Translations under genes and position numbers: made by a program
Origin: Cycas panzhihuaensis
Lineage: Eukaryota; Cycadophyta
Assembly: GCA_023213395.1 (NCBI GenBank)
Contig: CM041465.1
Span: forward strand, 175,219,741-175,283,740
Direction of reading: 5' to 3'
Length of the DNA: 64,000 nucleotides
In this document: piece by piece, positions 34,007 to 45,989 of the stretch
Layout of the letters: each line of letters begins with the position of its first letter
How positions within the stretch are numbered: position 1 is the first letter of the stretch
The notes under the pieces: generated by a model
What the model saw: only the letters and a program-made list of their open reading frames with translations
Databases searched by the model: none
What the model was told of the DNA's origin: nothing

Positions 34007-34507
34007 CTAGTCTCTCATGGACTGAATTTTTTCTTTTCCTAGTGACTTTGCCAACAGATATGTAATTTGTTCTGCAGTAGAACAATATTCTAGTTTGATT
34101 TCTTTATCATGAACCTTTTCCCTTATAAAATGACGGTGAACTTCAATGTGCTTAGTTCTGGCATGAAGAATAGGATTCTTGGTTAGCTTGATGGCACTTT
34201 GATTGTCACAGTACAAGGTTGTTGCATTCTTTTGAGGTCGATTCAAATCGATCAAAAACTGTCGAAGCCATACTGCTTCACAGGTTGTAGTTACTGCTAC
34301 TTTATATTCTGCTTCAGTTGAGGAGAGTGCAACAGTTGATTGTTTTTTGTTGCACCATGAAATTTCAACTGATCCTAGGAAAAAACAATAGCCACCAGTG
34401 GACTTTCTTTGGTCTTTATCACCTGCCCAATCCGAATCACAATATCCTGTGAGTTCTACCAATACTTTTCTTGAGTAGATTAGTTTCAATTCTATTGTTC
34501 CTCGCAA
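34007..34507 (-). pseudogene. E8 RNase H
   Basis: An open stretch of 166 codons with YCDSDWAGDKDQRKSTGGYCF, LSSTEAEYKVAV and LYCDNQSAIKL, giving the Asp, Glu and Asp expected for the active site. HIEVHRHFIREKV and LLAKSLGKEK close the domain near the PPT. The copia connector before it is interrupted near 34510-34560. It degrades the RNA strand of the hybrid during element replication. Confidence 0.9.
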
Positions 34508-34559
34508 ATATCTCAGTATTCTCCAAGTTGCCTTTCAATGGCTCACTCTAGGTTCTTGC

Positions 34560-35440
34560 ATGTACCTAGAGAATACTCCGAGAGAATAGGATATGTTGGG
34601 TCTAGTGGTTGTAAGGTAAATCAAACTACCAACTAGTTGTCTATATAGAGTGACATCAATTGTCTATTTCTTTTCACCCGATACCAAGTTGCAGTTGATC
34701 TCCATGGATGTAGCACATGGATTGCAATTTGTGATCTTGAATTTTTCCAACAAATCCTTTATGTATTTATTTTGTGAGAGAGAAATGTATTCTTGATGTT
34801 GACTTACTTCCAATCCCAAATAATAATTAAGAAGACCAAGGTCTATCATTTCGAATTTCTTTTCTAATTGACCTTTTATTTCTATAATTGACTTGTCATC
34901 ATTTCCTGTTAATATCATATCATCTACATAAACAACAATTATAGTGATTTGATCATCCTTTTTCTTTGTGTACAGACTGGAACCTGAACTACAATGCTAA
35001 AAATCGTTATTACTTAAGTGTTGATCTAATTTGGCGTACCTGGCATGCGGAGCTTGCTTCAGTCTGTATGGGGCCTTTTTTAACTTGCATGCTAATTGTT
35101 CTTGTCCTTTTCTAACATAACCCTCAGGTTGTATCATGTACACATCTTCTTCAAGATCATCGTTCAAGAATGCACTTTTTATATCTAGTTGGAAAATTTT
35201 CCAGTTGTGTAATGTTGCAGGAGCTATCACAGTTCTTACTATGTCCAACTTTGCTATAGGTGAGAAGGTCTCTTCAAACTCGATTCTAGTTGTTTGGGTA
35301 TATCCTTTAGCAACAAGACGAGCTTTATGTTTTTCGATCTTTCCATTTGCACCTTCCTTGATCTTATATACCCATCTATAATTAACTACAGGTTTGTCTA
35401 GAGGAAGTTCTACTAGTTCTCATGTCTGCTTTTTATCAAT
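34560..35440 (-). pseudogene. E8 reverse transcriptase
   Basis: Blocks in order: VNYRWVYKIKEGANGKIEKH (35330-35385), IFQLDIKSAFLNDDLEEDVYM (35130-35200), LKKAPYRLKQAP (35050-35090), YVDDMILTGND with intact YVDD at 34919-34930, and DLGLLNYYLGLEV near 34800-34840. Breaks lie near 35382-35420, 34990 and 34663. The enzyme core is complete in content though not in one frame. Confidence 0.88.
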
Positions 35441-36980
35441 TGAGTTCATTTCGGCATCCATTGTTGTCTTCCATTTTGGTTGACCTTGGGCCTTCTGGAA
35501 TGATTGAGGTTCAACTCTGCTAAGCAGAGCTTTTGGTCTTTGACCTCTTAGTTTTTGATGAAGTATGCTTCCCCCTTCTTCAACGGTCTTAATGAACCAT
35601 TTGGGCAGTTTCTTTTCCCTTTTTGAGTCTTCTCTTATTTCTAAAGGTTCTGAATGAGATTTTGCCTCCTGTGTTGTATTTCCTTCTTCACCTGAATCCT
35701 CGTGAAACGAGCAAGATGAGATTTCTTCAGTAGTGATGTCTGAGATTTCTTCTGTGAAGACTTCTTTATTTGAATTCTCTGTTTCTCCTTCAATTATTCT
35801 GATTTGAGGTTGGGGATCCAAGCTTTCTTCATTAAAGATTACATCTCTGCTAATATATATCTTACTTGTTTTTGGATCAATGCATTTATAAGCTTTTGAA
35901 TTCTTACTATATCCTATCATAATACACTCTATGCTCTTTGCATCAATTTTTGATCTCCTTTTGTCTGGCATGTGCACATAAGCCTGGCTACTAAACACTT
36001 TAAGGGAATTGACATTAGGTTTTTTACCTGTCCATGCTTCCTCCAGTGTGATATTCTCTGGAACTTTAGTTGGACTTCTGTTTATAAGGTAGCAGGATGT
36101 ATTCACAGCTTCTACCCAATATAATTTCAGAACCTGTCTTTCATGTACCATGCTACGAGCCATTTCCATCAGAGTTCTATTTTTTCTTTCAGCAATGCCG
36201 TTGGATTGTGGAGTATAGGGCGTGGTGATTTGTCTTCGAATTCCATTCCTCTTGCACTAGGTTAGAAACTCATTAGATATATATTCTCCTCCTCCATCTG
36301 ATCCAATGCACTTTATTTTGGATTCTGACTCAAGTTCTATCTCTGCTTTAAATTCTTTAAAGGTTTCAAAGACCTCTGATTTATTATGCAGAAAGCATAC
36401 CCAGACTTTTCTAGTGAGATCATCAATGAAAGTTAAAAGGTACCTACAACCATTTGTTGAAAGTGGTGTAAGTGGTCCACAGAGATCTGTGTGAACCAAT
36501 TCCAATTTGTTTTATGATCTCCATTTATTCTCTTTGAAAGGTAATCTGTGATTTTTCCCAAATTGGCATCCTTTACACACAAAGCTTTCTGAAGAAATGT
36601 AAGGCAATCCATGCCCTATATCATGTTTTTTCATTTTCTTTAATGTTTCTACTAGTAGATGCCCGCACTTCAAATGCCACATTTTATTATCAGGATTCAC
36701 AACAGTACAAGCTTTTGGACCTAGACTGGGTATTACAGGATCTGAAATCAGTTTATACAGATCATTACTCCTAACGCCTTTGGCAACTATTTCCCCATTA
36801 TTTCTCATATCCAGTATCAGACAGAGACCATCTTCATCAAACACAGTTCTTAGCCCTCTTTTGCTAAGTTGTGAGACAGATAAAAGATTCATTCTGAGGT
36901 CAGGGACCAACAAAACATTTCCAAGTTTCTTTACACTACCTTGTACACAGACAGAAACAGTACCCACTCCCTTAACTTCT
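35441..36980 (-). pseudogene. E8 integrase
   Basis: The pre-integrase zinc part is at 36570-36690 (MWHLKCGH ... CKGCQFGKNH). The core shows HTDLCGP (Asp, near 36490), LTFIDDLTRKVWVCF, GSDGGGEY (second Asp, near 36295) and AERKNRT (Glu, near 36185). So the D-D-E set is complete. KRRSKIDAKSIECIMIGYS follows near 35910-35960, then a Glu/Ser-rich tail to 35450. Two TAG or frame breaks lie near 36258 and 36516. Confidence 0.9.
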
Positions 36981-36984
36981 AGTG

Positions 36985-37260
36985 GATACTTATCACCTAA
37001 TTCTACTAATTTGTTGATGTCACAGGGTTACAAAATTTCAAACCATTCTTGACGATTCATCATGTGTCGTGAAGCTCCAAAGTCGATGAACCGCGTGTCA
37101 GTTTCCTTTAATCCTGCTGACAAGGCAACTACGAATGTTGTTTCTTCTTCTTCTTCTTCAATTTGTTCTTTACTGTAGTTGCCCACTCGTCTTTTCCCTC
37201 TTTGAATGTCTGCTCTCCTATGGGGACATTGATAGGGATAATGTCCCAACTGTCCACAAT
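36985..37260 (-). pseudogene. E8 protease
   Basis: RFIDFGASRHMMNRQEWFE near 37040-37100. The catalytic Asp is kept, but the second motif residue is Phe where D-S-G-A-S is usual, the same change as in E1. VKKLGNVLLVPDLRMNLLSVSQL follows near 36870-36935. It is preceded by an Arg-rich and a poly-Glu stretch. Confidence 0.78.
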
Positions 37261-38077
37261 GATAACATGCATCGAATGCTTTGCAAGTACTGGCGAAGCG
37301 TCTAGATCTGCCACAATTAAAACATATCTTGGAGTCTCGACTTCATTCGCATCCTCTGTTGTCTAAATAACGACCACGAGCAAAACTCCTAGAATCTGGA
37401 GTCCATCCCCTTCCACATGTCTGGCTTCGTCCTCGTGATCCTAGATTTAATCTGGAAGCAAATGTATCTTCCAGTTCTGCTAAGTCTTCATATCGCTTGT
37501 TTCTTTGTTCTTGTATAAGCAGTATTCCAGTCAACTCGTCAAGGGTCATTTTGTCAATTTGATTATTATTTGTAATGGTGTTGATGGTTACATCAAAAGT
37601 CTTTGGTAATTTGCTGGCTGCTATCTGAACAAGTTCTGGTTTAGGCAAAACTTCTCTAGCACTCAAAATTCCATTTCTAAACGAAGTGACTTTGTGTATG
37701 AACTCAGTCACTGTTTCATGCTCTTTTATGTGTAACTTGCACAATTCTTCCTTCAGAGCAAATAACAAGGCCTTATTTTTTTGACCAAACAAATTTTCGA
37801 AACATTTCCAAATAGTTGAGGTTGAAGTCAATTTTTCCACGTATACCAAGAGAGAGTTGGATACTGACAATTTAAGGATAATTACACCTGCATTATCTCT
37901 TTCCAACCAACTAAATAGGGTTGCACTGGCATTATCAGGCTTGGTCTTAGTTCCAAGAGCAATATTCCAAGCGTTGCGGGCCCTAAGCAGAGTTTTGATC
38001 TTTATTTTCCAGATATGATAGTTACTATCAGTGAGTTTATCTTGTTCGGAGAGACCATAAAGTGGAGCAACCATCAT
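37200..38077 (-). pseudogene. E8 gag
   Basis: I start at ATG 38077, which gives 244 open codons: LYGLSEQDKLTDSNYHIWKIK, SWLERDNAGVIILKLS, LTSTSTIWKCFENLFGQKNK and LHIKEHETVTEFIHKV, the normal copia capsid series. After one stop at 37343-37345 two zinc knuckles follow near 37200-37330; the first has Arg for the His, the second (CYHCGQLGHYPYQC) is intact. It is closely similar to E2 gag. Confidence 0.9.
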
Positions 38078-38707
38078 TAATGAAGAGAGAGAAAATTAGA
38101 CTGGGCTGGCCGTACAATTGTACAGATTTCCGTACAAAACCCTAAGCGTATGGACAAGGACAAAAGATACCTCAAAAGAGAGGTTTTCTCACCGTCTACT
38201 CAGATTTGAAGTCGGTTTTGCAAAAGAACTTTTCAATTGAAAGAAAACAACCTCGAAAGATTGGACGGGCGCCTAGGGTTTTGATTTGTTTTGGCCAAAA
38301 TCCACCAAATTGCTTCGAGAAATCAGACGAAATTGATTCCAAAAACAAATTTTAGAACCATTATTACCCAGATTCAGGCCCAATTTTGACATGATTCAAA
38401 TTTTTTTGCTTCAATCTTGCGTGGAGTGGTCTATGGCTAATTTGACCCCTGAAACGGCTTCAAACGTCTTCGACAAAGAAAAGAAAAGTGACAAGCGTCC
38501 TTCGATCTACTTGCCCACCAAATTTCATCTCATTCTGAGGACTTCAAAAAATTGTCGACCGTATGGTTCTGTACAGTTCCGTACAAATCATTTAATGCTC
38601 TTTTTCCGTACTGGAGAGCCTTCCAAACTCGTCTCCCTTCTTGAACCCTTGACTTGTCTTCAGGAACTAGAATTTCTTCTTTCAGACGAGCAGTTACACT
38701 TGGGCCT

Positions 38708-38719
38708 GCTCTGATACCA
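38708..38719 (-). other. E8 primer binding site
   Basis: The minus strand reads TGGTATCAGAGC, a perfect complement of the tRNA-iMet 3' end, directly beside the 5' LTR. Confidence 0.94.
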
Positions 38720-38923
38720 TGTTAACTTGAATTTAGGATACAGAAAGCTGATAAGAGAACTCAACAATCTTTATTGAGTGGACAAACTTCTTAAATACAT
38801 GATTGTGCTTGTAACCATTATAACTTGATGTGTAACCAACCTCTGAGGATATGACACATATCATAGTTACATGTATATGTCACATAATTAATGACTCTTT
38901 AGATAAAACATTACCTCCTAATA
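38720..38923 (-). repeat. E8 5' LTR
   Basis: Plus-strand ends TGTTAACTTG and CCTCCTAATA (the final C is changed to T). The ATATC duplication follows. Confidence 0.94.
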
Positions 38924-41200
38924 ATATCTTGGTTTTACTTATAGAAAAATAAATTAAAACACTTCAAAAGCTCAATGTTTGGAGTTAGTTTACACAAACC
39001 TTATCTCTATCTTGAGCCTTTCTCAAATTTTCCTTACAACTAGTTATTATAGCTTCCATGTCTTCAAACATTTCATTAGTTGAATGCACCTTAATTTAAA
39101 TAGTACTCAAAGAAAGAGGAGTCCTTAGAGCATAACCCAACATTGCCTTGAATGGAGACATTTTCAAGGATGGTTGCACGCTATTGCTGTAGGAGAATTC
39201 CACTAAAGGAACCTTTCCTTCTAAGCAGTCTAACATTCTACAACATGTGCCTTTAACACGTCCTCTAATACTTGATTAAAGCACTCTATTTGGCCATCAC
39301 TTTGAGGGTGACCCCCATTGCTAAAACATAATTGAGTTCCTACAGCTTTAAAGAATTCTACCTAAAATATTGTATTGAACTTGAGATCATAGCCACTAAC
39401 AATCTCCTTTGGCACACCAAAATAGAAAAAGACTTCAATCAACACAATTAAAGCAATATCAAAAGCAAAGTATGTCATACAACAAGGAATAAACCTTGCC
39501 AACTTTGTGAGTGCTACTCTTGAATTCTAGGTAAATGGGTTATAAAGTTCATAGAAATACTATTCCATTTGCCTTCAGGTATTGGCAAAGATTATAGTAA
39601 ATCTGCAAACTTTTCATACTTCCCCTTGTTGACTTGACATTATAAATAAGTGTCGACATAATCCACAATGTCTTTTTTCATATCTTTTCAATACACCGAC
39701 TTCTTAACTATCTAGTAGGTCTTTTCACCACCAACATGGCATGCATATGGACTATAATGTACCTCATACAAAACAAGTTGATGTAGTTTGGGAACATTAG
39801 GTATCACCCCCTTGTCTTTATAACATAGAGAATAATTTTTCATGCAAAAATTTCCATGATTCATAGGTGGTTGTTTTAGCAACAACAAAATATTCTTACA
39901 ATAAAGGCCAGAGTGTGGTGTCTGTTGAACTTGTCCTACAAAGGTTCCCTAAAAGACAAATATGGTATCAACAAAGTGAACCCGAGACAAAGCATTAACA
40001 ACCACATTATACTTCCATGTCTTGTACACAATCTTCGGATAGAATTCTTAGAACAATACCTTCCATTTGTATTACCAAGAATTTAACTCCCCTTTTAGAG
40101 AAAAGTGAACCAAGGGTTTGTGATCTATATAAACCTAAAACTTGTCGTCCTTCAAATAGTGTTTCCAAGTTTTAACTGCCAATAGTTCTTGGTTGAAAAT
40201 GGAATACTTCTATTGAATTGGGTTCATTTTTCGAATTTCATAAGACACCATATGACCTTCCTATACATCAACATAATGTTGATAGCCTACCCACTAGCAT
40301 CAATATGCAAAACACATGGTTTCGATGGATAAGAAATCTATAGAACCAACATAGTCATAATCTTTTCTTTAACAAATCAAAATTCAATTTATGAACATCT
40401 AACCAAATATATTTAGAATGTTTTGTGAACAAGTCAATTAAAAAAGTTGTAAGTCAAGAATAACCTTAAACAAACTTCTCATAGAAATTTATGAGACCAA
40501 AGAAACTCCACAATTGATATATCTCTCTGGGAATTGGCCACTCCTTTATGGGTTGGATTTTCTTTGGATCTAGTGTCACTCCATTTTTAGAGACAATGTG
40601 ACTCAAATACTCTACTTGCTCCTAGAAGAAATGACACTAATAACTTTGCATATAATTATTGCACCCCTAAGATTTGTAACACCTTTGTCAGATGTTCATA
40701 ATGTTCTTGATTTTTGCTAAAAACAAGTATATCATCAACAAAAACAAGTTTATCCAAATCCGGATGGAGTATTCATTTCATCAGCCTCATGACTATAGCA
40801 AGAGCATTGGCCCATCTAAATGGCATGATAAAAAATCCACAATACTTATCCTTTATGGTGGATTTATTTAGGGCACTATAGTCTATACACATTTTCATGG
40901 ACCCATCTTTCTTCTTTACCAAGTTAGGACTCCAATGGTGACTTACTAGGACAAATGAACCGTTTTTCTAACAATTTTGTAATTTGTTTCTTAACTTTCT
41001 GTTGTTTAGAGAAACTAAGTCGATCTGGTATTCTAGAAATGGGTTTAGTTCTTAGTTCTAGCCTGAGAGCATGATCGATATCTCTTTCAACAAGCAAACC
41101 CTAAGGCAAACCTTTAGGGAATACATTAACAAGCTCACTTAAGAGATTATGCACACTATGGCCAATTTTATCTAAATAACAACATGATTGTTCTTCGACA
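38924..41200 (-). mobile_element. E7 right part: decayed Ty3/gypsy pol
   Basis: On the minus strand, RT at about 40560-41110 ([40 protein letters not shown] at 40731-40742, IVSKNGVTLDPKKIQPIKEWPIP), RNase H at about 39960-40340 (NQELLAVKTWKHYL, VYIDHKPL, VVVNALSR) and integrase at about 38930-39780 (SNGGHPQSDGQIECFNQVLEDVL). Many stops and frame changes show it is much older than E8. Gag, protease and the 5' LTR are not seen to the right of 41200. Confidence 0.85.
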
Positions 41201-43013
41201 AGGATTGCATAACACATGTTATCATGTTGTCAAGATATCTTTGTTAGCTAGGCAAATGTCACCATGGGAATAGTTTGCAATCCGTTATCACCAATTAAGA
41301 AATGTTGGAGACCACCCCCCCCCACCCTCTCTCTCATATATATCGAACCTTGCGTTGATGAAATAGGAGGATTGAGTGGTAATTATTTTAGATTTTAAGT
41401 GTGAAAAGGTTGAATGTGACTATCTTTTCGAGAGACTCTGAGTGAAATAGGGTTGGAGATGACTCTTTTGAAATTTTGAAGACTTGTTTTGCTTTGAGCT
41501 TTGAGTAGAATGAGACAAGTAGGAGAGAGGATGTTTTCACTAAATCGTGTTGTTTGCAAGTGCATGCTTTACTCCACTATTTAAAAGAAGCATTTGTTAA
41601 TGAATATCTATTTATTCAATATTATTGTTATTTGCATATGATCAATGATCACAAAGTATTTGCAGAGATATTTAAGCATTGAATCTTTCCTTTATGTCTA
41701 AGAGTATTCTAGTTTCTAAATTTATGGTTGCATGCTCAAATGTTAAATCATTTGTCTATCAACATCATTAATTCATCATGCTTAACGCAGTCAATGCCTT
41801 CTTCAATGAATTGTTCTACACACCTACTTTAATATTCAAAGTTTTGATTCATTAAGTTAGGTGCTTGATGATTATCAATGACCAACAATACACTATGCAT
41901 AAATTTGTCTTTGATCTACCTCCCAAATATGTGAATGAAGTCATTCTCTGACTTCCTATTTATCATTGTTTCTATGCCTTGATTTTTTTGAGATTATACT
42001 TACCTTCCATATCGTTTTTGTTTTTATATATTTTCCAAAGATCTGCAGCAAGAACAAATGTTATCGACTGAAACTCCTTATCCACACAGTAATTTGCTTT
42101 GAGTCATTGCTTTTAGCCCATTCATAGCCATTAATATAGATAGTGATTTGGTATTCAACGCCTTCACAAATGTCTTATCAAATGTTCTTAAGTAATTAGG
42201 GATTCAGAATCATTGTTTTATCATATTATATCTAATTGTTAGTAATTATCTATTGTGTGCTGATTGACAACATTATTTGCTTGCAAACTAGATTCCCAAT
42301 TGCCTCCTTTACAATCTGATTTAATTTTTCTCCATCCTCAATCCTTAAAGCATTCCATTCTGGTTTATGCAGTCGTCCAACTCAAAATTAATTGCCCATG
42401 GCCTATATTCACTTTTTATGCAGTGGCCCAATAAAATACAGTCACTCATTCTATTGCAATCTCATACAATAAGTTGGATCATATCTAAGATTTTTTTTTT
42501 TTTCTTCATTTCTCATAAACTATTACGTTTCTAGAGCCACTTTGCAACACCCAAATAATGTTATGATTTTTTAAAAAATGAATGACGGTAAGCTACTATA
42601 AACAAATTTTATTATCCCATAAACATTACATATAATAGTCTTTTAAATGCGCCCAATACATGATAAGTAGAATCGCTCAGTTGCAATCCCAACACATTCA
42701 TGAAAAAGTGGATATAATTGCCCTTTCGAACAAAATAAATAGCGCATATGTTGTTGAAAACGACACTATCAAACATGTGAATACATAATAAAACACATAT
42801 ACATGAGATGATCAAAGATGTAAACAATAAATGAATGAAAGAATGAAATATGTACAAACACATAAGACAATAAGGCTTGTGAGAAATGATCATCTCCAGT
42901 TATTGCACTAGGTATGAATACATAATTATAGTACACAGTCACCTCACAGTTGTCCAATCTCATGTCAAAACCATTATAACCATCACTAAGATGATGCATG
43001 ATGTTGACTCGAC
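41201..43013. other. Stretch without recognised gene
   Basis: A C-run plus CT/TA repeats at 41308-41342. On the minus strand 41340-41600 looks like a plant 5' leader: TTTTAAATAG followed by a CA/CT-rich, ATG-poor stretch. A 13-base T run lies near 42489. Open frames at 42612-42999 (-) show no domain. No LTR pair links it to E7 or E9. Confidence 0.4.
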
Positions 43014-43040
43014 ATACCGGACTGGATCACATTCCGGTAT
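43014..43040. repeat. 8-bp perfect inverted repeat (ATACCGGA / TCCGGTAT)
   Basis: ATACCGGA at 43014-43021 and TCCGGTAT at 43033-43040 with an 11-base loop, near the 3' end of the E9 integrase reading. Confidence 0.75.
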
Positions 43041-43099
43041 CAAGGTGGTTTGATTCGCCTCAATTTCACGCAACACGTTATGATACAACCAGCTAATCC

Positions 43100-44060
43100 G
43101 GCTAGTAATTGCTCCATCTTAGCTGGTGTATGGTTTCAATCAGCTACCATTCACTCAGGTTTGTAGCAATGGTCTATTGATTTCTCAAAGTTGTACTGAC
43201 CCGTTTTCAAAGATCTGCTCTACGTTATAGGGTCCCAGCCATCTCATCTTGAATTTCATTGGGTGTGTTTTGAATTTGTTGTCATAAAGGAGAACTTAGT
43301 CGCCTTTTTTGAACTATGGTCTGCGTAGGTGCCAATTGTGCCACGCTTTTTGTCATCATTTTTCTATGCTTTGTAACCATTTGGCCATATAACCTTTTTC
43401 TTCTAGTCTCACTAATTCTTATAATCTCTGTCGTAAGGAGTGCAAGTTGTCCAATCGACACTGCATAGCGGTTCTTAGACTTGGTATCTCAAATTCAGTC
43501 AGAATGATGGCCTCGGTTCCATAAACCAACTGAAATGGTATTTGCCCTGCCGATATTTTATATGTCATTTTGAAGGCCCACAGTATTGACGGTAGTTTCT
43601 CAGCCCAGTCTGACCTTCCCACATCGCAAATCTTTCGTAGGCAATTCTCAATAATCTTATTCGAGCTTCCTGCTTGCCCGTTAGCCCTTGGGTAATATGG
43701 CGTGGATTTTCGATGGCTAATCATGAAGGTTGATGTTAATATCTCTATTGTCTGATTGAGAAAATGGACCCCTTGATCACTCACGATTTCCAATGGGCAT
43801 CCAAATCGTGTAATGATCACTTCGTATAGAAATCGTGCCATACTTTCTGAATCTGCTTTTCTTAATGCTCAAGCTTCCGCCCATTTGGTCATGTGGTTGG
43901 TTGCCACTAGAATAAATCAAGCTAGAGATTGTTGGGCGGCCGGTTTGATTGGTCTGACGAAATCGAGTCCCCATTTCTCGAATGGTGCCAAAGGTAAGAT
44001 TGGGTGGAAGGGTTGGAAACTCTACCGATTAGGTTTTCCCATTCTTTGACAATAATCACA
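43100..44060 (-). pseudogene. E9 integrase
   Basis: FGTIRDGTRFRQTNQ-type sequence near 43960 is a frame-shifted first-Asp region. The second Asp region is IVSDQGVHFLNQTI (near 43760). At the third position NGQAGSSNK (near 43675) has Gly where the family has the catalytic Glu (NGQ.ESTNK in E10). PFQLVYGTEAI is at 43500-43540. The tail VLLYDNKF...MRWLGPYNVEQI is at 43190-43300, followed by VNGS.LKPYT. The lost Glu and several stops mean it is inactive. Confidence 0.85.
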
Positions 44061-44740
44061 TGCATGAGTCCATTTCCTCACATCTTCAAGCATTGATGGC
44101 TAACAAAATCCCAGTATTAGGATTTCTCTCCAAGTTGCCAATTTTCCCATATGTCCTCCTGCTACGCCTTCATGTGCTTGGGCCATAATTTGATTAACTT
44201 CATGTGGCCTTATGCATCGACCTAGTACTTCATCTAGTCCCAATTTGTATAATTCACCCTTAATCAATTGGTATGGTTCCGCTTTTCTCACAAAATTCAA
44301 TTGTTTCGTTCGATCCAATTATGGCAGCAATTCCCCTGTTGTTAAGTATTCTGGTATCCCATCATACCAATCTATCGGCACTACCTCTACGCTGAATAAT
44401 GTTGCATTGGGGAAGTCATCCGGTATCCCTGTAGGGTTTTCTCCATTTACAGTTCTTGATAATTGATCAGGAATGATGTGGGCTTTTTCCAGTTTCGCAA
44501 TAATTTTAAATGAAAATTCCTGAAATAACATTAGCCACCTACTAATCCGTCCCCTCATTATGGGTTTGTACAGCAGTACTTGGTGGTTGACAAAGAATAA
44601 GAATGGGTTTGACAATAGACAATGTCGGAATTTCTGTAATGCATACACCATTCCAAGTGCTTCTCTCTCTATTGTGGTGTAATTTTGTTCTGCCCTTATA
44701 AGTTTTTGACTTGCAAAGTATATAGGATGGTCCATTTTAT
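44061..44740 (-). pseudogene. E9 RNase H and integrase zinc region
   Basis: From 44735: HPIYFASQKLIRAEQNYTTIEREALGMVYALQKFRHCLL with the Glu in EREAL, FFVNHQ where Asn replaces the usual Asp, and HIIPDQLSRTVNGE. Then QLNFVRKAEPYQLIKGELYKLG and AHEGVAGGHMGK (44100-44318), the HH half of the H2C2 zinc site before integrase. Confidence 0.85.
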
Positions 44741-45790
44741 CATCACTTGGTTGTGCTAATACACATCCGATGGCATACTGCGAGGCATCGATGTGTACAT
44801 GGAAGATTTTCTTCCAATCAGGGAATCGTAGTATGGGTGTTGAGATTATGGCCTTTTCTAGTGCCTCGAACGCCTATTGTTGCTCTTCACTCCATTCCCA
44901 TTCAACATCTTTTTTCAATAGTTCTTTGAGGGGTCCCGATATGCATGCATACCCCCTAATGAATTTTCTATAATAACCGGTTAATCCCAAGAATCCTTTA
45001 AATTGTTTTCTTGTGAACGGCACCGAAAAATATAGAATTGCAGATACCTTGGCTGGGTCCATTAATAATCCTTCTTTGCTCACTATATGGCCCAACCAGT
45101 TTCCAAATGGTACCAAAAAGGTACACTTCTCCAGGTTTAAACATAATTTATTTTTCACAACATGTTTGTAACATCCCTAAGGTTCTCCATATGGTTTTTC
45201 ATAAATCCATACAACATCCAATCATCCAAGAACACTACCACTTTTTCACCAATCATTTTGCGAAATATGTTAATTACTATCCTCTGAAATGTCGCTGGGG
45301 CGTTTGTAAGACCAAAGGGCATTACCTTGTATGCATATTTTTCCCATTCTATTACAAACGTTGTTTTTGCCTAATCCTCAGGGCGATTTGTACTTGGTTA
45401 TATCTATTGAACCCATCTGTGAAGGAATATATTTCGTTTCCTCCCACGGCTTCCAAAATATCCTCCGTAAAAGGTAATGGAAAGGGATCCTTTTTAGTTA
45501 GCTTGTTCAATTGCCTATAATCCACACAGACACGTATTTTCCCATTCTTTTAATTGACTACAGCAACAAGGCTTACCCAGTTGCTGTAGTCAATTTCATA
45601 AATATATCCCGCTTCCAACATCTTATCTAACTCCACTTTTACATTTTCTTTATATTTGGGATTCATCCGGTATGGTCTCTGCTTTATTGGCTTGGCTCCT
45701 TCGACTAGGTCGATATGGTGCATCCCAATCTCCAAGAGAATGCATTTAAGGTCTTTATATGACCATGCGAACACATCATGAAACTCTTCA
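44741..45790 (-). pseudogene. E9 reverse transcriptase
   Basis: FAWSYKDLKCI and QRPYRMNPKYKENVKVELDKMLEAGYIYEI open the domain (45600-45774). The FLDDW active site is at 45221-45232. NKLCLNLEKCTFLVPFGNWLGHIVSKEGLLMDPAKV and FLGLTGYYRKFIRGYA follow (44900-45160). Stops near 45550 and frame changes near 45170-45300 break it. Confidence 0.87.
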
Positions 45791-45989
45791 AATAATTACT
45801 GAGCTTTAGCTATTGTTTGATCATCCCAATAATCTCTAATCTGAATGGTTTTGGGTTCCTCCTTACTTTCAACATTAATTTCAGTTGTTTTTAGTTTTGT
45901 TATTCCAATATCTTTTTTATCTCCTGTTTTATGGGCAGGGGTGTCTTCTATTTTTCTTTTTCCAAACTTGATCTTGATGAACTCCGTAG

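Larger units (their letters stand above)
33771..38923 (-). mobile_element. E8: full-length Ty1/copia element nested in E7
   Basis: LTRs of 202-204 bp (about 91-92% identical), a perfect tRNA-iMet PBS, a PPT identical in core to E2, and a perfect ATATC target duplication. Gag, integrase, RT and RNase H keep all the catalytic motifs I could check. Only a few stops and frameshifts separate long open stretches. It is the best-kept copia in the window and a relative of E2 by gag, double zinc knuckle and LTR start. Confidence 0.96.

Noticed and set aside
43040-43420. E9 3' LTR just beyond its integrase tail
   Set aside because: No sequence matching the candidate 5' LTR at 50135-50905 could be found by eye left of 43 kb.
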